Shown: positions 9,003 to 18,008 of the stretch, in pieces | Position numbering within the stretch: the first letter of the stretch is position 1 | How the letters are laid out: every line of letters starts with the position of its first letter | From: Palleronia pontilimi | GTDB taxonomy: Bacteria > Pseudomonadota > Alphaproteobacteria > Rhodobacterales > Rhodobacteraceae | Direction of reading: 5' to 3' | DNA: 64,000 nucleotides | Assembly: GCF_016412875.1 (NCBI RefSeq) | Contig: NZ_JAEKPD010000009.1 | Span: 124,001-188,000 of the forward strand | The notes under the pieces: generated by a model | Database searches by the model: none | Seen by the model: only the letters and a program-made list of their open reading frames with translations | Told to the model about the DNA's origin: nothing | Program-made: the position numbers and the translations under genes

Positions 9003-10531
9003 ACGCGGCTCAGGCGCGCGGCAAAGCGCGACGGGCCGGTCACCTCGACGATCGTCTCGCCGTCCTCGGGCAGCGCGATGCGGTCGCCGAAATCGAACAC
9101 GCCGCGCCACGATGCGCCGCCCGCCTCGATCGCCAGGCGCAACACCGCGCCCTCGACATCCGCCGAAACCGTGTCGGGGTCGGGAAACCCCGCCTGCCCG
9201 CGCAACGCCAGCACGCGGCGATAGAACGACAGCACCGATTGCGGATCGCTGTCCTGAGCCGCCACCGACAGTCCCGCGGGCCAGCCCATCGGCAACCAGG
9301 GCGTCCCGCTGGAAAACCCGCCATTCGGCCCGTCGTCCCACGGAAGCGGCACCCGCGCGCCGTCGCGGCCCGGCCCGTCGGGCCAGTAGAGCAGGTCGTG
9401 CGGGTCGCGCGTGGCCTCTTTCGACAGCGTGGGATGGGGCAATCCAAGCTCTTCCCCCTGGAACAGCATCAGCGACCCGGGCAGCACCGACAACAGCAGC
9501 GCGAAGAACTTCGCCGCCTGCGCCGTCCCGTCGCCATGGGCCGAGACGTGGCGCGCCACGTCGTGGTTCGACAGCCACCAGGGCGCGATCCAGTCACCGT
9601 CCATCCGCGCGATCAGGTCGGCATAGGTCCGCGGATCGCCGCCGCCCTCGCCCAGCAACAACGGATAGGCCGCGTCGAGCCGTCCCTCATGGGTGAAATT
9701 CCGCGACAGCTCGATGGCGCGGTTGCCGGAATTGTTCTCGCCCACGATCCACTTGTCCGGCCCCGCCCAGTCGCGCACCGTGGCGCCGAAAGCCGCACCG
9801 TCGCCGGGCAGCATGTCGTAGACGTGGTCCTGCCAGGTATAGGGGTTGAAGTCCGCGCCACTGACCTTGGCCTTCACCTCGGGCGACGCGGGCGGGTTGT
9901 CCTTCATCGACGTGTCGAACAGGTAGGAGGTGATCGCGTCCATGCGGAAACCGTCGACACCCCGCGCGCACCAGAACTCCACCGTCTCGCGGTGGTCGTC
10001 CTGCACCGGCCCGTGGCGCAGGTCCAGCGATGGCTGGCAGGACAGGAACTGGTGGAAATAATACTGCCGCCGCTTGTGGTTCCAGGTCCAGGCGGGCTGG
10101 CCGAAGAAGCTGAGCCAGTTGTTCGGCGCCGTGCCGTCGGGCTTGGGGTCACGCCAGACATAGCGCGCCGCCGCGTCCTCGTCGCCGTCGATGGCGGCCA
10201 GGAAGTTCGGATGCTCGCAGGAGGTGTGGTTGAACACCAAGTCGAAGATCACCCCCAGACCCATCCCGTGCGCCGTCTCGATCAGCGCATCCACGTCGTC
10301 CAGCGTGCCGAAGCGCGGATCGACCGCGCGGTGATCGGCGATGTCGTAGCCACCATCGTCCATGGGCGAGACGTAGAAGGGCGCGAGCCACACCGCATCC
10401 ACCCCCAAATCGCGAACGTGGCCCAGATTGTCGATCACGCCGCGCAGATCGCCCTCGCCCGTTCCGGTCGTGTCGCGGAACGAGCGTGGGTAGATCTCGT
10501 AGATTGTCGGGTTCTTCAGGCTACGCGCCAA
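8999..10531 (-). CDS. GH13 alpha-glucosidase / alpha-amylase family
   Basis: A 510-residue glycoside hydrolase of family 13 that cleaves alpha-glucosidic bonds in small sugars. The (beta/alpha)8 barrel shows region I FDLVFNHT, region II GFRMDA with nucleophile Asp198, region III IVGENN with acid/base Glu265, and region IV SNHD with Asp324. There is no signal peptide, so it acts in the cytoplasm. The start appears to be TTG at 10531, 8 bp after GGGGG and inside the end of the upstream SDR gene (11-bp overlap); no ATG lies near the N-terminal motif NPTIYEIYPRSF. Trehalose- or sucrose-type substrates cannot be separated by eye. Confidence 0.9.
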   Translation of the reverse strand: MARSLKNPTIYEIYPRSFRDTTGTGEGDLRGVIDNLGHVRDLGVDAVWLAPFYVSPMDDGGYDIADHRAVDPRFGTLDDVDALIETAHGMGLGVIFDLVFNHTSCEHPNFLAAIDGDEDAAARYVWRDPKPDGTAPNNWLSFFGQPAWTWNHKRRQYYFHQFLSCQPSLDLRHGPVQDDHRETVEFWCARGVDGFRMDAITSYLFDTSMKDNPPASPEVKAKVSGADFNPYTWQDHVYDMLPGDGAAFGATVRDWAGPDKWIVGENNSGNRAIELSRNFTHEGRLDAAYPLLLGEGGGDPRTYADLIARMDGDWIAPWWLSNHDVARHVSAHGDGTAQAAKFFALLLSVLPGSLMLFQGEELGLPHPTLSKEATRDPHDLLYWPDGPGRDGARVPLPWDDGPNGGFSSGTPWLPMGWPAGLSVAAQDSDPQSVLSFYRRVLALRGQAGFPDPDTVSADVEGAVLRLAIEAGGASWRGVFDFGDRIALPEDGETIVEVTGPSRFAARLSRV

Positions 10532-11378
10532 CCACCATGCCCCCGTTGGGATGCAGGCATTGCCCGGTGTAGTAATTGCCGTCGTCGCTGGCCAGGAACA
10601 GGAAGGCGGTCGCGACTTCCCACGGTTGCCCCGCGCGGCCCATGGGCACGCCCGAGCCGAAATCCTCGACCTGTGCGGCGGGCATGGTGCCGGGGATGAA
10701 CGGCGTCCAGATCGGGCCCGGCGCCACGGCGTTCACGCGGATGCCACGCTCGGCCAGGTTCGACGCCAGGGACCGCGTGAAGGCCAGCGACGCGCCACGC
10801 GTGGTGGAATAGGTCACCAGCGATCCCATGCCCGCGAAGGCGTTGACCGACGACGTGTTCACGATGGCTGCCCCTTCGCCCAGGTGCGGCAGCGCGGCCT
10901 GGGTGCAGAAGAAATACGACATGACGTTGCTGTCCATCATCCGGCGCAGCTTGTCTTCGCTGATCTGCGCGAAATCCTCGTCGATCCATTGCTGGGCCGC
11001 GTTGTTGACCAGGATATCCAGCTTGCCGAAGCGGTCCACGGTCTTTTGCACCGCGGCTTCGCAATTGGCTTTCTCGGCCAGGTCGCCTTCGATCAGCAGC
11101 GCCTCGCCGCCCTCGTCTTCCTCGACGATGCGCTTGGTTTCCTCGGCATCCTGGCTTTCGTGCAGGTAGGCGATGGCCACCTTCGCGCCCTCGCGCGCGA
11201 ACAGGGCCGCGACGGCGCGGCCGATGCCACTGTCGCCGCCGGTGATCAGCGCGACCTTGCCGTCCAGCTTGCCCGCGCCGGGATGGCGCGGCGTGTAGTC
11301 GGGTGCCGGGTCCATCTTGTATTCGTCCGCGGGCATCGCGTCCTGATGCTGGGCGGGGATCTTCACGGAATCTTGCAT
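10521..11378 (-). CDS. SDR-family oxidoreductase (YghA/YdaD-like) with Arg in place of catalytic Lys
   Basis: A 285-residue short-chain dehydrogenase of the stress-associated group that has a Pro/Asp-rich N-terminal extension (about residues 1-38) before the Rossmann fold. The cofactor loop TGGDSGIG lies at 46-53, NNAA at 125-128, catalytic Ser near 177 and Tyr190. The usual Y-x-x-x-K reads YSTTR, with Arg194 encoded by CGT. The rest of the family signature (GIRVNAVAPGPIWTP) is intact, so this may be an active variant or an altered one. It forms a minus-strand run with the flanking SDR and alpha-glucosidase genes. Confidence 0.9.
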   Translation of the reverse strand: MQDSVKIPAQHQDAMPADEYKMDPAPDYTPRHPGAGKLDGKVALITGGDSGIGRAVAALFAREGAKVAIAYLHESQDAEETKRIVEEDEGGEALLIEGDLAEKANCEAAVQKTVDRFGKLDILVNNAAQQWIDEDFAQISEDKLRRMMDSNVMSYFFCTQAALPHLGEGAAIVNTSSVNAFAGMGSLVTYSTTRGASLAFTRSLASNLAERGIRVNAVAPGPIWTPFIPGTMPAAQVEDFGSGVPMGRAGQPWEVATAFLFLASDDGNYYTGQCLHPNGGMVVGA

Positions 11379-11389
11379 GGGGATCTCCT

Positions 11390-12184
11390 TCAGGTGTTCA
11401 TCGTGGCGACGGCGCCGCCATCGACGCGATAGGCCGAGCCGGTCACGAAGCTCGCGCGGTCCGAGCAGAGCAGCGCGATCACGGCGGACACCTCTTCGGG
11501 CTGGCCGCGGCGGCCGATCTTCAGGAACGGACGCTCTTCCTTCAGGAAGCTTTCGACCGCTTCTTGCTTGCTGACGCCCAGCTCTTCCGAGCGCATGTCC
11601 ATCATGTAGTCGGTCATGGGCGTCTCGATGAAGGCCGGGGCGACGGTGTTGGCCAGCACGCCATGGGGCGCGTAAACCTGCGCCAGACCCTTGATGAAGT
11701 TCAAAAGCGCGGCCTTCGAGGTGTTATAGACCGCCTCGTCCTCGTAGGGTTGCACGGCGTTTTCGGACGTCACGCAGACGATCCGCCCCCAGCCCTTGTC
11801 GGTCATCTGGGGCATCATCGCCCGGATCACGCGCACGGCGCTCAGGAAGTTGGTTTCCCACACGCGGTGGTATTCCTCGTCCGTCATTTCCAGCGGATCG
11901 CCCTTCTTGCCGGTAACGCCCGCGGCATGGACCAGGATGTCGATGCCACCCGCATCCGCCACGAAGGCGCGCAGGCGCTCGATATGGTCCGTATCCGTCA
12001 GGTCGGCCGCCATGTACGCCACGTCCCCGTCCAGCGATCCGGCGGCGTCCTTCAACTCGCCCTCGTCCAGGTCCGTCAGCGTCACCGTCACGCCCTCGGC
12101 GACCAGGTCGCGCGCGGCGGCCAGCGCCAATCCGCCGCTGCCACCGGTGACCAGCGCGTGTTTTCCCTTGATCTTCAGATCCAT
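11390..12184 (-). CDS. SDR-family oxidoreductase
   Basis: A 264-residue short-chain dehydrogenase. It has cofactor loop TGGSGGLA (13-20), HAAGV at 86-90, catalytic Ser140, Tyr153 and Lys157 (YNTSK), and the C-terminal glycine-rich VDGGAVATMNT. The start ATG 12184 follows GAGG. It resembles 3-oxoacyl-ACP reductase/sorbitol-dehydrogenase-type SDRs; the substrate is unknown. It lies 11 bp upstream of the next SDR gene on the same strand, so the two are probably cotranscribed. Confidence 0.9.
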   Translation of the reverse strand: MDLKIKGKHALVTGGSGGLALAAARDLVAEGVTVTLTDLDEGELKDAAGSLDGDVAYMAADLTDTDHIERLRAFVADAGGIDILVHAAGVTGKKGDPLEMTDEEYHRVWETNFLSAVRVIRAMMPQMTDKGWGRIVCVTSENAVQPYEDEAVYNTSKAALLNFIKGLAQVYAPHGVLANTVAPAFIETPMTDYMMDMRSEELGVSKQEAVESFLKEERPFLKIGRRGQPEEVSAVIALLCSDRASFVTGSAYRVDGGAVATMNT

Positions 12185-12249
12185 TCCGAAATCCTCGTTC
12201 TGTGTCTCGTTCGCCGGACAACGGACCGGGGCACCCCGTGTTCCGTATT

Positions 12250-13143
12250 TCAGAACTGGTCGAGAATATGTCGCGCCGTCATCAGGTCCAGATGCGCGCC
12301 ACCGCCATTCTTGAAGACAGTGATCTCGTCGTCCGACGCGCGGGCGAAGGCGTCGGGCTGGTAGTAATCCGCCACGATATCGTCCTCGGCGATCTCGCCT
12401 GCCTCCAGCGGGATCTTCAATTCTCCGATATGCGCCAGCGTCGTGTCGCGGCTGTCGACGAAGATGCGCCCGCGCCGAAGCACTTCGGTATCGGCCTCGC
12501 GCATGTCGGGACGGTAGGCGCCGATCAGGTCCACGTGTTGGCCGGGCTGCAGCCAGGCGCCGTGCAGGATCGGCCGGGTCGCCATGGTGGCGCAGGCGAT
12601 GATGTCGGCCGCGCCCACGGCGGATTGCAGATCGTCCGCCACCGCGACCCCGTAACGATCGGCGGCCAGGGCTTCGGCACTGGCGCGGGTGCGGTTCCAG
12701 ACGGTGAACCGCGCGTCCGGGAACGCCGCGCCGTAAGCGTCGACCAGCGACCCCGCGACCGTGCCCGCGCCGACGATCAGGATCTTGCGGCTGCCCGGCC
12801 GCGCCAGCCTGCGCGCCGCCAGCAGCGAATCGCCCGCCGTCTTCCACTTGGTCAGCAGGTGAAAGTCGATAACCGCCTCGAGGGTGCCGTCGGTATCGGA
12901 ATACAGACACGCGCCGCCATTCACGCTGGGCAAATCGCGGTTGCCGGGAAAGATGGTGGCCGATTTCACCAGCAGCCCCAACCCGTCGATCCACGCGGCC
13001 CGGTTCAGCAGCGTGTCGTCGCCGCGGTAGAGAAATCCGTCGGTGATCTGCGCCTTCGGCAGCTTGTGCCCCTCGGCCAGCGCGTCGGTCAGCGCCAGCC
13101 AGTCCAGCCGCGCCTCGCCTTCCTCGAAGTCGATGATCCTCAT
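12250..13143 (-). CDS. Ornithine cyclodeaminase / mu-crystallin family protein
   Basis: A 297-residue NAD(P)-dependent enzyme of the OCD/mu-crystallin family, whose members include ornithine cyclodeaminase, ketimine reductases and iminosuccinate reductase. The Rossmann glycine motif VGAGTVAG lies at about 124-131, preceded by KWKTAGDSLLAARRLARP, the typical helix before it. The substrate-pocket Lys60 and VDLIGAYRPDMREAD follow the family pattern. Substrate assignment is not possible from sequence alone. Its start overlaps the stop of the HAD gene upstream by 4 bp. Confidence 0.88.
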   Translation of the reverse strand: MRIIDFEEGEARLDWLALTDALAEGHKLPKAQITDGFLYRGDDTLLNRAAWIDGLGLLVKSATIFPGNRDLPSVNGGACLYSDTDGTLEAVIDFHLLTKWKTAGDSLLAARRLARPGSRKILIVGAGTVAGSLVDAYGAAFPDARFTVWNRTRASAEALAADRYGVAVADDLQSAVGAADIIACATMATRPILHGAWLQPGQHVDLIGAYRPDMREADTEVLRRGRIFVDSRDTTLAHIGELKIPLEAGEIAEDDIVADYYQPDAFARASDDEITVFKNGGGAHLDLMTARHILDQF

Positions 13144-13763
13144 GGCGCGGCCTCGGCGGGCGACAGCAGTCCCTCGGCCACCAGCCGGTCGGCCCAGCCT
13201 TCGGGCCCGGTGAAGGGATGCGTCTGCCAGCCCCGCGCGGCGGCGGCGGTGATGTTGTCGGCGCGGTCGTCGGTGAAGAGCAGCCGGTCGGGCGCGAAAG
13301 GCGACGCGGCCTCGACCATCTCGTAGATGCGCGGATCTGGCTTGATGACGCCCATATGCCCCGACACGAAATCACGGTCGAACTCGGACAGGAAGTCGAA
13401 TTGCGTCGCGGCATAGGCGAAGCTTTCGACGCCGAAATTCGTCAGCGACCAGACCGGCACCCCCTTCGAGCGCAGGCGCCGCATCAGCGCCACCGAATGG
13501 GGGATCACCGGGTGCGCCAGCTCGATCCAGCGGTCGTGCCACATGCGGATCTCGTCGCGCCAGTCCGGCGTCGCGTCCGCCACCTCGTAGATCACGTCGC
13601 GGAACGGCTCGCCCCGGTCCACCCGGTCGTTCATGCCGTGCAGGTCCACCTCGGCGAACATGGCCTCGCGCCGGTCGCGCCCGATCTCGCGGTCGTAGAA
13701 CCGTTCGGGCTGCCATTCGATCAGAACGTTGCCGATGTCGAAGATCACCACGTCAACCGCCAT
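13140..13763 (-). CDS. HAD-family hydrolase
   Basis: A 207-residue haloacid-dehalogenase-type phosphatase, probably acting on a small phosphometabolite. Motif I is FDIGNVL with nucleophile Asp9 (the second Asp of DxD is replaced by Gly, as in the YihX/epoxide-hydrolase-N subgroup). Motif II is SLTN, motif III Lys in [11 protein letters not shown], and motif [11 protein letters not shown] helical cap lies between motifs I and II. It is coupled to DUF188 upstream (11-bp overlap) and the OCD-like gene downstream (4-bp overlap). Confidence 0.88.
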   Translation of the reverse strand: MAVDVVIFDIGNVLIEWQPERFYDREIGRDRREAMFAEVDLHGMNDRVDRGEPFRDVIYEVADATPDWRDEIRMWHDRWIELAHPVIPHSVALMRRLRSKGVPVWSLTNFGVESFAYAATQFDFLSEFDRDFVSGHMGVIKPDPRIYEMVEAASPFAPDRLLFTDDRADNITAAAARGWQTHPFTGPEGWADRLVAEGLLSPAEAAP

Positions 13764-14214
13764 CGGACACCTCTTTTGCCGCCGCGCGCATGGCCGCTTC
13801 CAGCGCGTTGGAAAAGCGCGACCGGTCCGCCTTGGAAAACGGCCTGCCGCCGCCCTGCCGGAACGGATCGGCGGCGCGCAGGTCGGTCATCAAATCGCGC
13901 GTCGCCAGAACGTTGCCGATGTTGACGGCCGTCAACGCCTCGCCATCGGGGCGCAGCACGCGCGCACCCGCCTCGACGCATTTCGCAGCCAGTGGGATGT
14001 CATTGGTCACCACCACGTCGCCCGCCTTCGCGCGCTCGGCGATCCACATATCGGCCACGTCGGGGCCATCGGGGACGAACACCATCTCGACCAACGGATT
14101 GCGCGACGGCCGCAGCCCGCCATTGGACACCATGTAGGCCTGGATGCGGTGGCGCGTGGCGACCGCTTCGACCTCGGCCTTCACCGGGCAGGCGTCGGCG
14201 TCCACGTAGATCAC
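13753..14214 (-). CDS. DUF188 (YaiI/YqxD) family protein
   Basis: A 153-residue UPF0178 protein; the family resembles PIN-like nucleases but has no settled function. The N-terminus [12 protein letters not shown] is the family signature, followed by [20 protein letters not shown] and the C-terminal [19 protein letters not shown]. It starts at GTG 14214 within a GTGA overlap with the fghA stop and overlaps the HAD gene by 11 bp, so fghA - DUF188 - HAD - OCD looks like one operon. Confidence 0.9.
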   Translation of the reverse strand: MIYVDADACPVKAEVEAVATRHRIQAYMVSNGGLRPSRNPLVEMVFVPDGPDVADMWIAERAKAGDVVVTNDIPLAAKCVEAGARVLRPDGEALTAVNIGNVLATRDLMTDLRAADPFRQGGGRPFSKADRSRFSNALEAAMRAAAKEVSDGG

Positions 14215-15041
14215 GCCCAAAGCGCCTCGGCATGCAGGGCCATGTGGTCGTCGATGAAGGACGACACGAAGAAATAGCTGTGGTCGTAGCCCTTCTGCAT
14301 CCGGAACGTGGCGGGCTGGCGGCGCCGCGCGATGGCCGACGCCAGAGCTTCGGGCTTCAGCAGGTCCAGGAACTGGTCGTCGGTGCCCTGGTCGATCAGC
14401 ATGGGTCCGCGGAAGCCGCGCTCTTCCACCAGCACGCTGGCGTCGTGCTTGCGGCGCTTCTCGCGATCCTCGCCCAGATAGGCGGTCAGTTGCGGCTTGC
14501 CCCAGTCGCTGTCCAGCGTGTTCGCCATGGGCGCGAAGGCCGACACGCTGCGGAACCGGTCGGGCAGGTTCATCGCGATGGTCAACGCGCCGTGCCCGCC
14601 CATGGAATGTCCGGTGATCGCCTGCCGGTCCATGTCCAGCGGGAAATTCTCGGCCAGAAGCGCGGGCAATTCGTCGGTGACGTAGCTCCACATCTTGAAG
14701 TGCTTGGCCCACTTGCCCTTGGTCGCGTCCACGTAGAAGCCCGCGCCCTGGCCCATGGCGAAATCGTCCGCGTCGGGCACGCCGTCGCCGCGCGGCGAGG
14801 TGTCGGGAAACACCACCGCCACGCCGACCTCGGACGCGAAAGCCTGCGCGCCCGCCTTGGTCATGGCGTTCTCGTGCGTGCAGGTCAGGCCCGACAGGAA
14901 CCACAGCAGCGGCACCGGCCCCGACTGCGCCTCGGGCGGCAGGTACAGACCGAAGGTCATGTCGCAATTGCAGGCGGTGCTGGCGTGGGAATGGACGCCT
15001 TGCACACCGCCGAAGCTGACGTTTTCGGACAGGGTCTTCAT
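14211..15041 (-). CDS. fghA: S-formylglutathione hydrolase
   Basis: A 276-residue esterase-D-type serine hydrolase that splits S-formylglutathione into formate and glutathione, the second step of glutathione-dependent formaldehyde oxidation. Nucleophile Ser146 is in GHSMGG, Asp in DQGTDDQFL and His in GYDHSYFF. The N-terminus [17 protein letters not shown] and HENAMTKAG are typical of the family. The partner dehydrogenase adhC is in the same window at 19274-20386, on the same strand but not adjacent. Confidence 0.93.
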   Translation of the reverse strand: MKTLSENVSFGGVQGVHSHASTACNCDMTFGLYLPPEAQSGPVPLLWFLSGLTCTHENAMTKAGAQAFASEVGVAVVFPDTSPRGDGVPDADDFAMGQGAGFYVDATKGKWAKHFKMWSYVTDELPALLAENFPLDMDRQAITGHSMGGHGALTIAMNLPDRFRSVSAFAPMANTLDSDWGKPQLTAYLGEDREKRRKHDASVLVEERGFRGPMLIDQGTDDQFLDLLKPEALASAIARRRQPATFRMQKGYDHSYFFVSSFIDDHMALHAEALWA

Positions 15042-15100
15042 CGCGCGCCTCCGGTTGGGTCACCCCATCAGCTAGCGCGCGGGCGCCGCCCCGTAAAGCG

Positions 15101-16021
15101 TCACACCAGCCACGCCAGCACCGCCGTCACGGTCGCCACCGACACGGCGGTCGAGATCAGGATCGCCGCCGACGCGCGCTGCGGGGCCACGGCATAGCTT
15201 TGCGCCAGGATGAACACGTTGCCCGCGACGGGTAGCGCGGCGGCGGCGACCATGACGCCCGCGGAGAAGGGCTCGACCGCGAAGACCCAGAAGGCCATCG
15301 CCGCCACGGCCGCCGGGTGCAGCACCAGCTTGCAGAAGGACAGCCACCCCGCGACCGACAGCCGCTCGGCGGACTTGTCGGCCAGCGACGCGCCGATAGC
15401 GAACAGCGCGCCTGGCGTCGCCGCGTTGCCCAAGATGCGCAGGAAGTCGTCGGCGGGCCCGGGAATGGGCAGCGCCAGGCCGGACCAGACCAGCCCCAGC
15501 GCGATGGACACGATCATGGGGTTCTTCAGCAGGCCCCGGGCGACCTTGCCCAGCACCGCGCCGGGCGAGCCACCCCCGCGCGACCAGGTGATCAGGATGA
15601 CGATCAGCGAGCCGAACACGATCAGGTCCACCACCAGCACCTGCAACACCGGGCCCACCGCCGCGTCACCCAGAAGCTGGCCCAGCATGGGGATGCCCAG
15701 GAAGCCCACGTTGCCGATAACGGCGCATTGCGCCTCGACCGCGGTTTCGGCCATGCCGCGACCGCGCCAGATCCCCACCAGCGTCGCCAGCCCATAGATC
15801 GCCAAAGTGCCCGCCAGGTAGGCGGCCATGAAATCCACGCTCAGCACGTCGCCCAGGTCCAGCCCCGCGGTGAAGCGGAACAGCAGCGCCGACAGCGCGA
15901 AGTAGAACACGAACGCCGTCAGCGCGGCGGTCGCGCGGGCGTCGAACATGCCCGTTCGGCCCGCGCCGTAACCCAGCCCGATCAGCGCGAAGAATGGCAA
16001 GGTCTGGGCCAGCACGTCCAT
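15101..16021 (-). CDS. AEC-family transporter (auxin efflux carrier-like)
   Basis: A 306-residue inner-membrane permease with about ten hydrophobic segments in two five-helix halves, as in the AEC/BART superfamily; bacterial members carry malate, malonate or other carboxylates. The conserved [16 protein letters not shown] near residue 98 and [14 protein letters not shown] mark the two halves. The start at ATG 16021 removes 24 upstream open codons that lack hydrophobic character. The substrate is not predictable. Confidence 0.85.
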   Translation of the reverse strand: MDVLAQTLPFFALIGLGYGAGRTGMFDARATAALTAFVFYFALSALLFRFTAGLDLGDVLSVDFMAAYLAGTLAIYGLATLVGIWRGRGMAETAVEAQCAVIGNVGFLGIPMLGQLLGDAAVGPVLQVLVVDLIVFGSLIVILITWSRGGGSPGAVLGKVARGLLKNPMIVSIALGLVWSGLALPIPGPADDFLRILGNAATPGALFAIGASLADKSAERLSVAGWLSFCKLVLHPAAVAAMAFWVFAVEPFSAGVMVAAAALPVAGNVFILAQSYAVAPQRASAAILISTAVSVATVTAVLAWLV

Positions 16022-16130
16022 GGTGGCCCCTGCGCTAGCGCGGCCTATCGCGACGCGCAACCGCCCGTTGCACCTTCGAACCGTTCCGACCACGCCCCGC
16101 CCGGACTTCTTGCGCGATCCTTGTCATCAC

Positions 16131-16160
16131 TGGTCTGCAAATACCTGACACACCGACTGC
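16131..16160. repeat. Short intergenic repeat (copy 1 of AGGTATTT/GACCAGTGATG family)
   Basis: Read on the minus strand this stretch gives AGGTATTTGCAGACCAGTGA then TGACAAGGA. A near-identical copy lies at 38394-38422 (one substitution, one indel) and a more diverged one at 63499-63527. It lies between mbfA and the AEC transporter gene. Such dispersed short repeats are common in Rhodobacteraceae intergenic DNA; function unknown. Confidence 0.6.
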
Positions 16161-16203
16161 CGCCAGCGCAGCGTCGGCAAGACGCGTCCGTCGCTCTAAA
16201 AGC

Positions 16204-17181
16204 TCAACCCGACCCGATCAGGATGCCCGCCGCCAGCACCAGCCCACCGCCCGCCACCACCTGCAGCGCCGCGCGCACGAAGGGGGTTTCCATGTAGCGG
16301 TTCTGGATCCACGCGATGGCCCAGAGCTCGACGAAGACCACGATGCCGGCGATGGTCGTCGCGGTCCAGAAATCGGGGATCAGGTAGGGCAGCGCGTGGC
16401 CCAGCCCGCCGATCGTGGTCATGATCCCCGACGCGAATCCCCGCTTCCAGGGCGAACCGCGCCCCGAGATCGCGCCGTCGTCGCTGGCCGCCTCGGTGAA
16501 GCCCATGGAAATGCCCGCGCCCACCGACGCCGCCAGCCCCACCAGGAACGTCTGCCATGTATCGCCCGTGGCGAAGGCCGCCGCGAAGATCGGCGCCAGC
16601 GTGCTCACCGACCCGTCCATCAAACCCGCCAGACCCGGCTGCACCCAGGTCAGCACGAATTGCCGGTGGGCGTTGCGCGCCTCGCTGTCGCGCGCGTCCT
16701 CGCCCAGGTGTTCTTCGGCCAGTGTCCGGGCCAGCTCGCCGTGCCCCGCCTCGGCCGACGCCAGGTCGCCCAGCAGCGCGCGGGTCCGCGCGTCGGTGCT
16801 GCGCGCGGCGGCGCGGGTGTAGAAGGCTTCGGCGTCGTGCTCCATGCGCTCGGCCTCGTCGCGGATCCGCTCGATCCCGAGGTTGTCGATCAGCCAGACC
16901 GGGCGGCGGGCGTAGAACCCCGCCACGTGCTCGCGCCGGATCAGCGGGATCGTCGGGCCGAAGCGCGCCTCGTGCGCCTCGATCAGGCGGCGGCGGTGGC
17001 TGTCTTCCTCGACGGCCATGCCTTCGAAGACCCGCGCGCTGGCCGGGTACTCGTCGCGCAACCGCGCGGCATAGGTTCGGTAGATGCGGGCGTCGTCCTC
17101 TTCGCTGGAAATGGCCAGCGCCAGGATCTCCTGCTCGCTCAGATCGGCGAAGCGGCGGCGGTTGGACAGGGCCGGGATCAT
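16204..17181 (-). CDS. mbfA: Membrane-bound ferritin-like iron exporter (ferritin + VIT1 fusion)
   Basis: A 325-residue fusion of an N-terminal cytoplasmic ferritin-like domain (about 1-150) and a C-terminal VIT1/CCC1-type transporter domain (about 165-325). Iron-ligand carboxylates and His are visible in SSEEDDARIYRTY (Glu27, Glu28) and AVEEDSHRRRL (Glu58, His62), with the second pair in SAEAGHGEL. The transporter part has GLMDGSVSTLAPIF and five hydrophobic helices. In Bradyrhizobium and Agrobacterium MbfA exports iron and is repressed by Irr; I could not find a clear Irr box upstream. The tetR-type gene starts 203 bp away in the opposite direction. Confidence 0.9.
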   Translation of the reverse strand: MIPALSNRRRFADLSEQEILALAISSEEDDARIYRTYAARLRDEYPASARVFEGMAVEEDSHRRRLIEAHEARFGPTIPLIRREHVAGFYARRPVWLIDNLGIERIRDEAERMEHDAEAFYTRAAARSTDARTRALLGDLASAEAGHGELARTLAEEHLGEDARDSEARNAHRQFVLTWVQPGLAGLMDGSVSTLAPIFAAAFATGDTWQTFLVGLAASVGAGISMGFTEAASDDGAISGRGSPWKRGFASGIMTTIGGLGHALPYLIPDFWTATTIAGIVVFVELWAIAWIQNRYMETPFVRAALQVVAGGGLVLAAGILIGSG

Positions 17182-17384
17182 CGCAGGGCGTCCTTCATGC
17201 AAGGGGGCCGTGCCGCGACGATGCCGCCCGCGCGGCCCCGCGACAAACGAAAAATCACGCAGCGTCCCCGCGCGGCCCCGGTCGGCCCACCCTTCCAATC
17301 GGTCAGGCGGGTCGCCATCTAAGGGATGTGCTTGCCGGTGGCGTGATCCCACGCCTATGGTCGACGGAACGAAGTGGGGGGCGC

Positions 17385-17999
17385 GTGAACAAGCCTGCAG
17401 AGATCAAGAAGGGTCGCAAATACGACCAGGTCCTGAACGGGGCACGCCAGGTCTTCATGTCCGACGGGTTCGAAGGCGCAAGCGTCGACACGATCGCCAA
17501 ATGCGCGGGCGTCAGCAAGGCGACGCTCTACAGCTACTTCGCCGACAAGCGCCTGCTCTTCATGGAAGTCGCCACCTGCGAATGCGGCAAACAGGCCGCC
17601 GCCGCCATCGACAGCCTGGACATGGACGACAAGCCCGAGCACGTTCTAAGCACCGCCGGATCGCACATGCTGCGCTTCCTTCTGTCCGAGTTCGGCCAGC
17701 GCGTCTTCCGCATCTGCGTGGCCGAAACCGACCGCTTCCCCGAGCTGGGCCAGCGGTTCTGGGACTCGGGCCCCGGCCAGGTCGAACGCACGCTCAGGCG
17801 CTATTTCGACCACGCCATCGCGCGCGGCGAGCTGAAGATCGACGACAAGTCGCTGGCCGCCCACCAATTCGCCGAGCTCTGCAAGGCCGAGCTGTTCCCG
17901 CGGCTGGTCTTCGGGATGCAGACCGAGTTCTCCGAGGCCGAGCGCGCCCGCGTGGTCAAGGGCGCGGTCGAAATGTTCATGGCCCGCTACGGAACCTGA
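17385..17999 (+). CDS. TetR/AcrR-family transcriptional regulator
   Basis: A 204-residue repressor-type regulator. The N-terminal helix-turn-helix spans about residues 33-58 (VDTIAKCAGVSKATLYSYFADKRLLF). A helical TetR C-terminal ligand domain follows, with FRICVAETDRFPELGQRFWD, as in the AefR-like group. The start is GTG at 17385 after GGGGG (17376-17380). It is divergent from mbfA, so it may control mbfA or itself, but the ligand and target are unknown. Confidence 0.88.
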   Translation: MNKPAEIKKGRKYDQVLNGARQVFMSDGFEGASVDTIAKCAGVSKATLYSYFADKRLLFMEVATCECGKQAAAAIDSLDMDDKPEHVLSTAGSHMLRFLLSEFGQRVFRICVAETDRFPELGQRFWDSGPGQVERTLRRYFDHAIARGELKIDDKSLAAHQFAELCKAELFPRLVFGMQTEFSEAERARVVKGAVEMFMARYGT

Positions 18000-18008
18000 C
18001 GCGCGGGC

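Noticed and set aside
12250-13143. OCD-like gene as the missing EutC of the operon at 51-55 kb
   Set aside because: It is 38 kb away in a different operon, and the family is too broad for this link.
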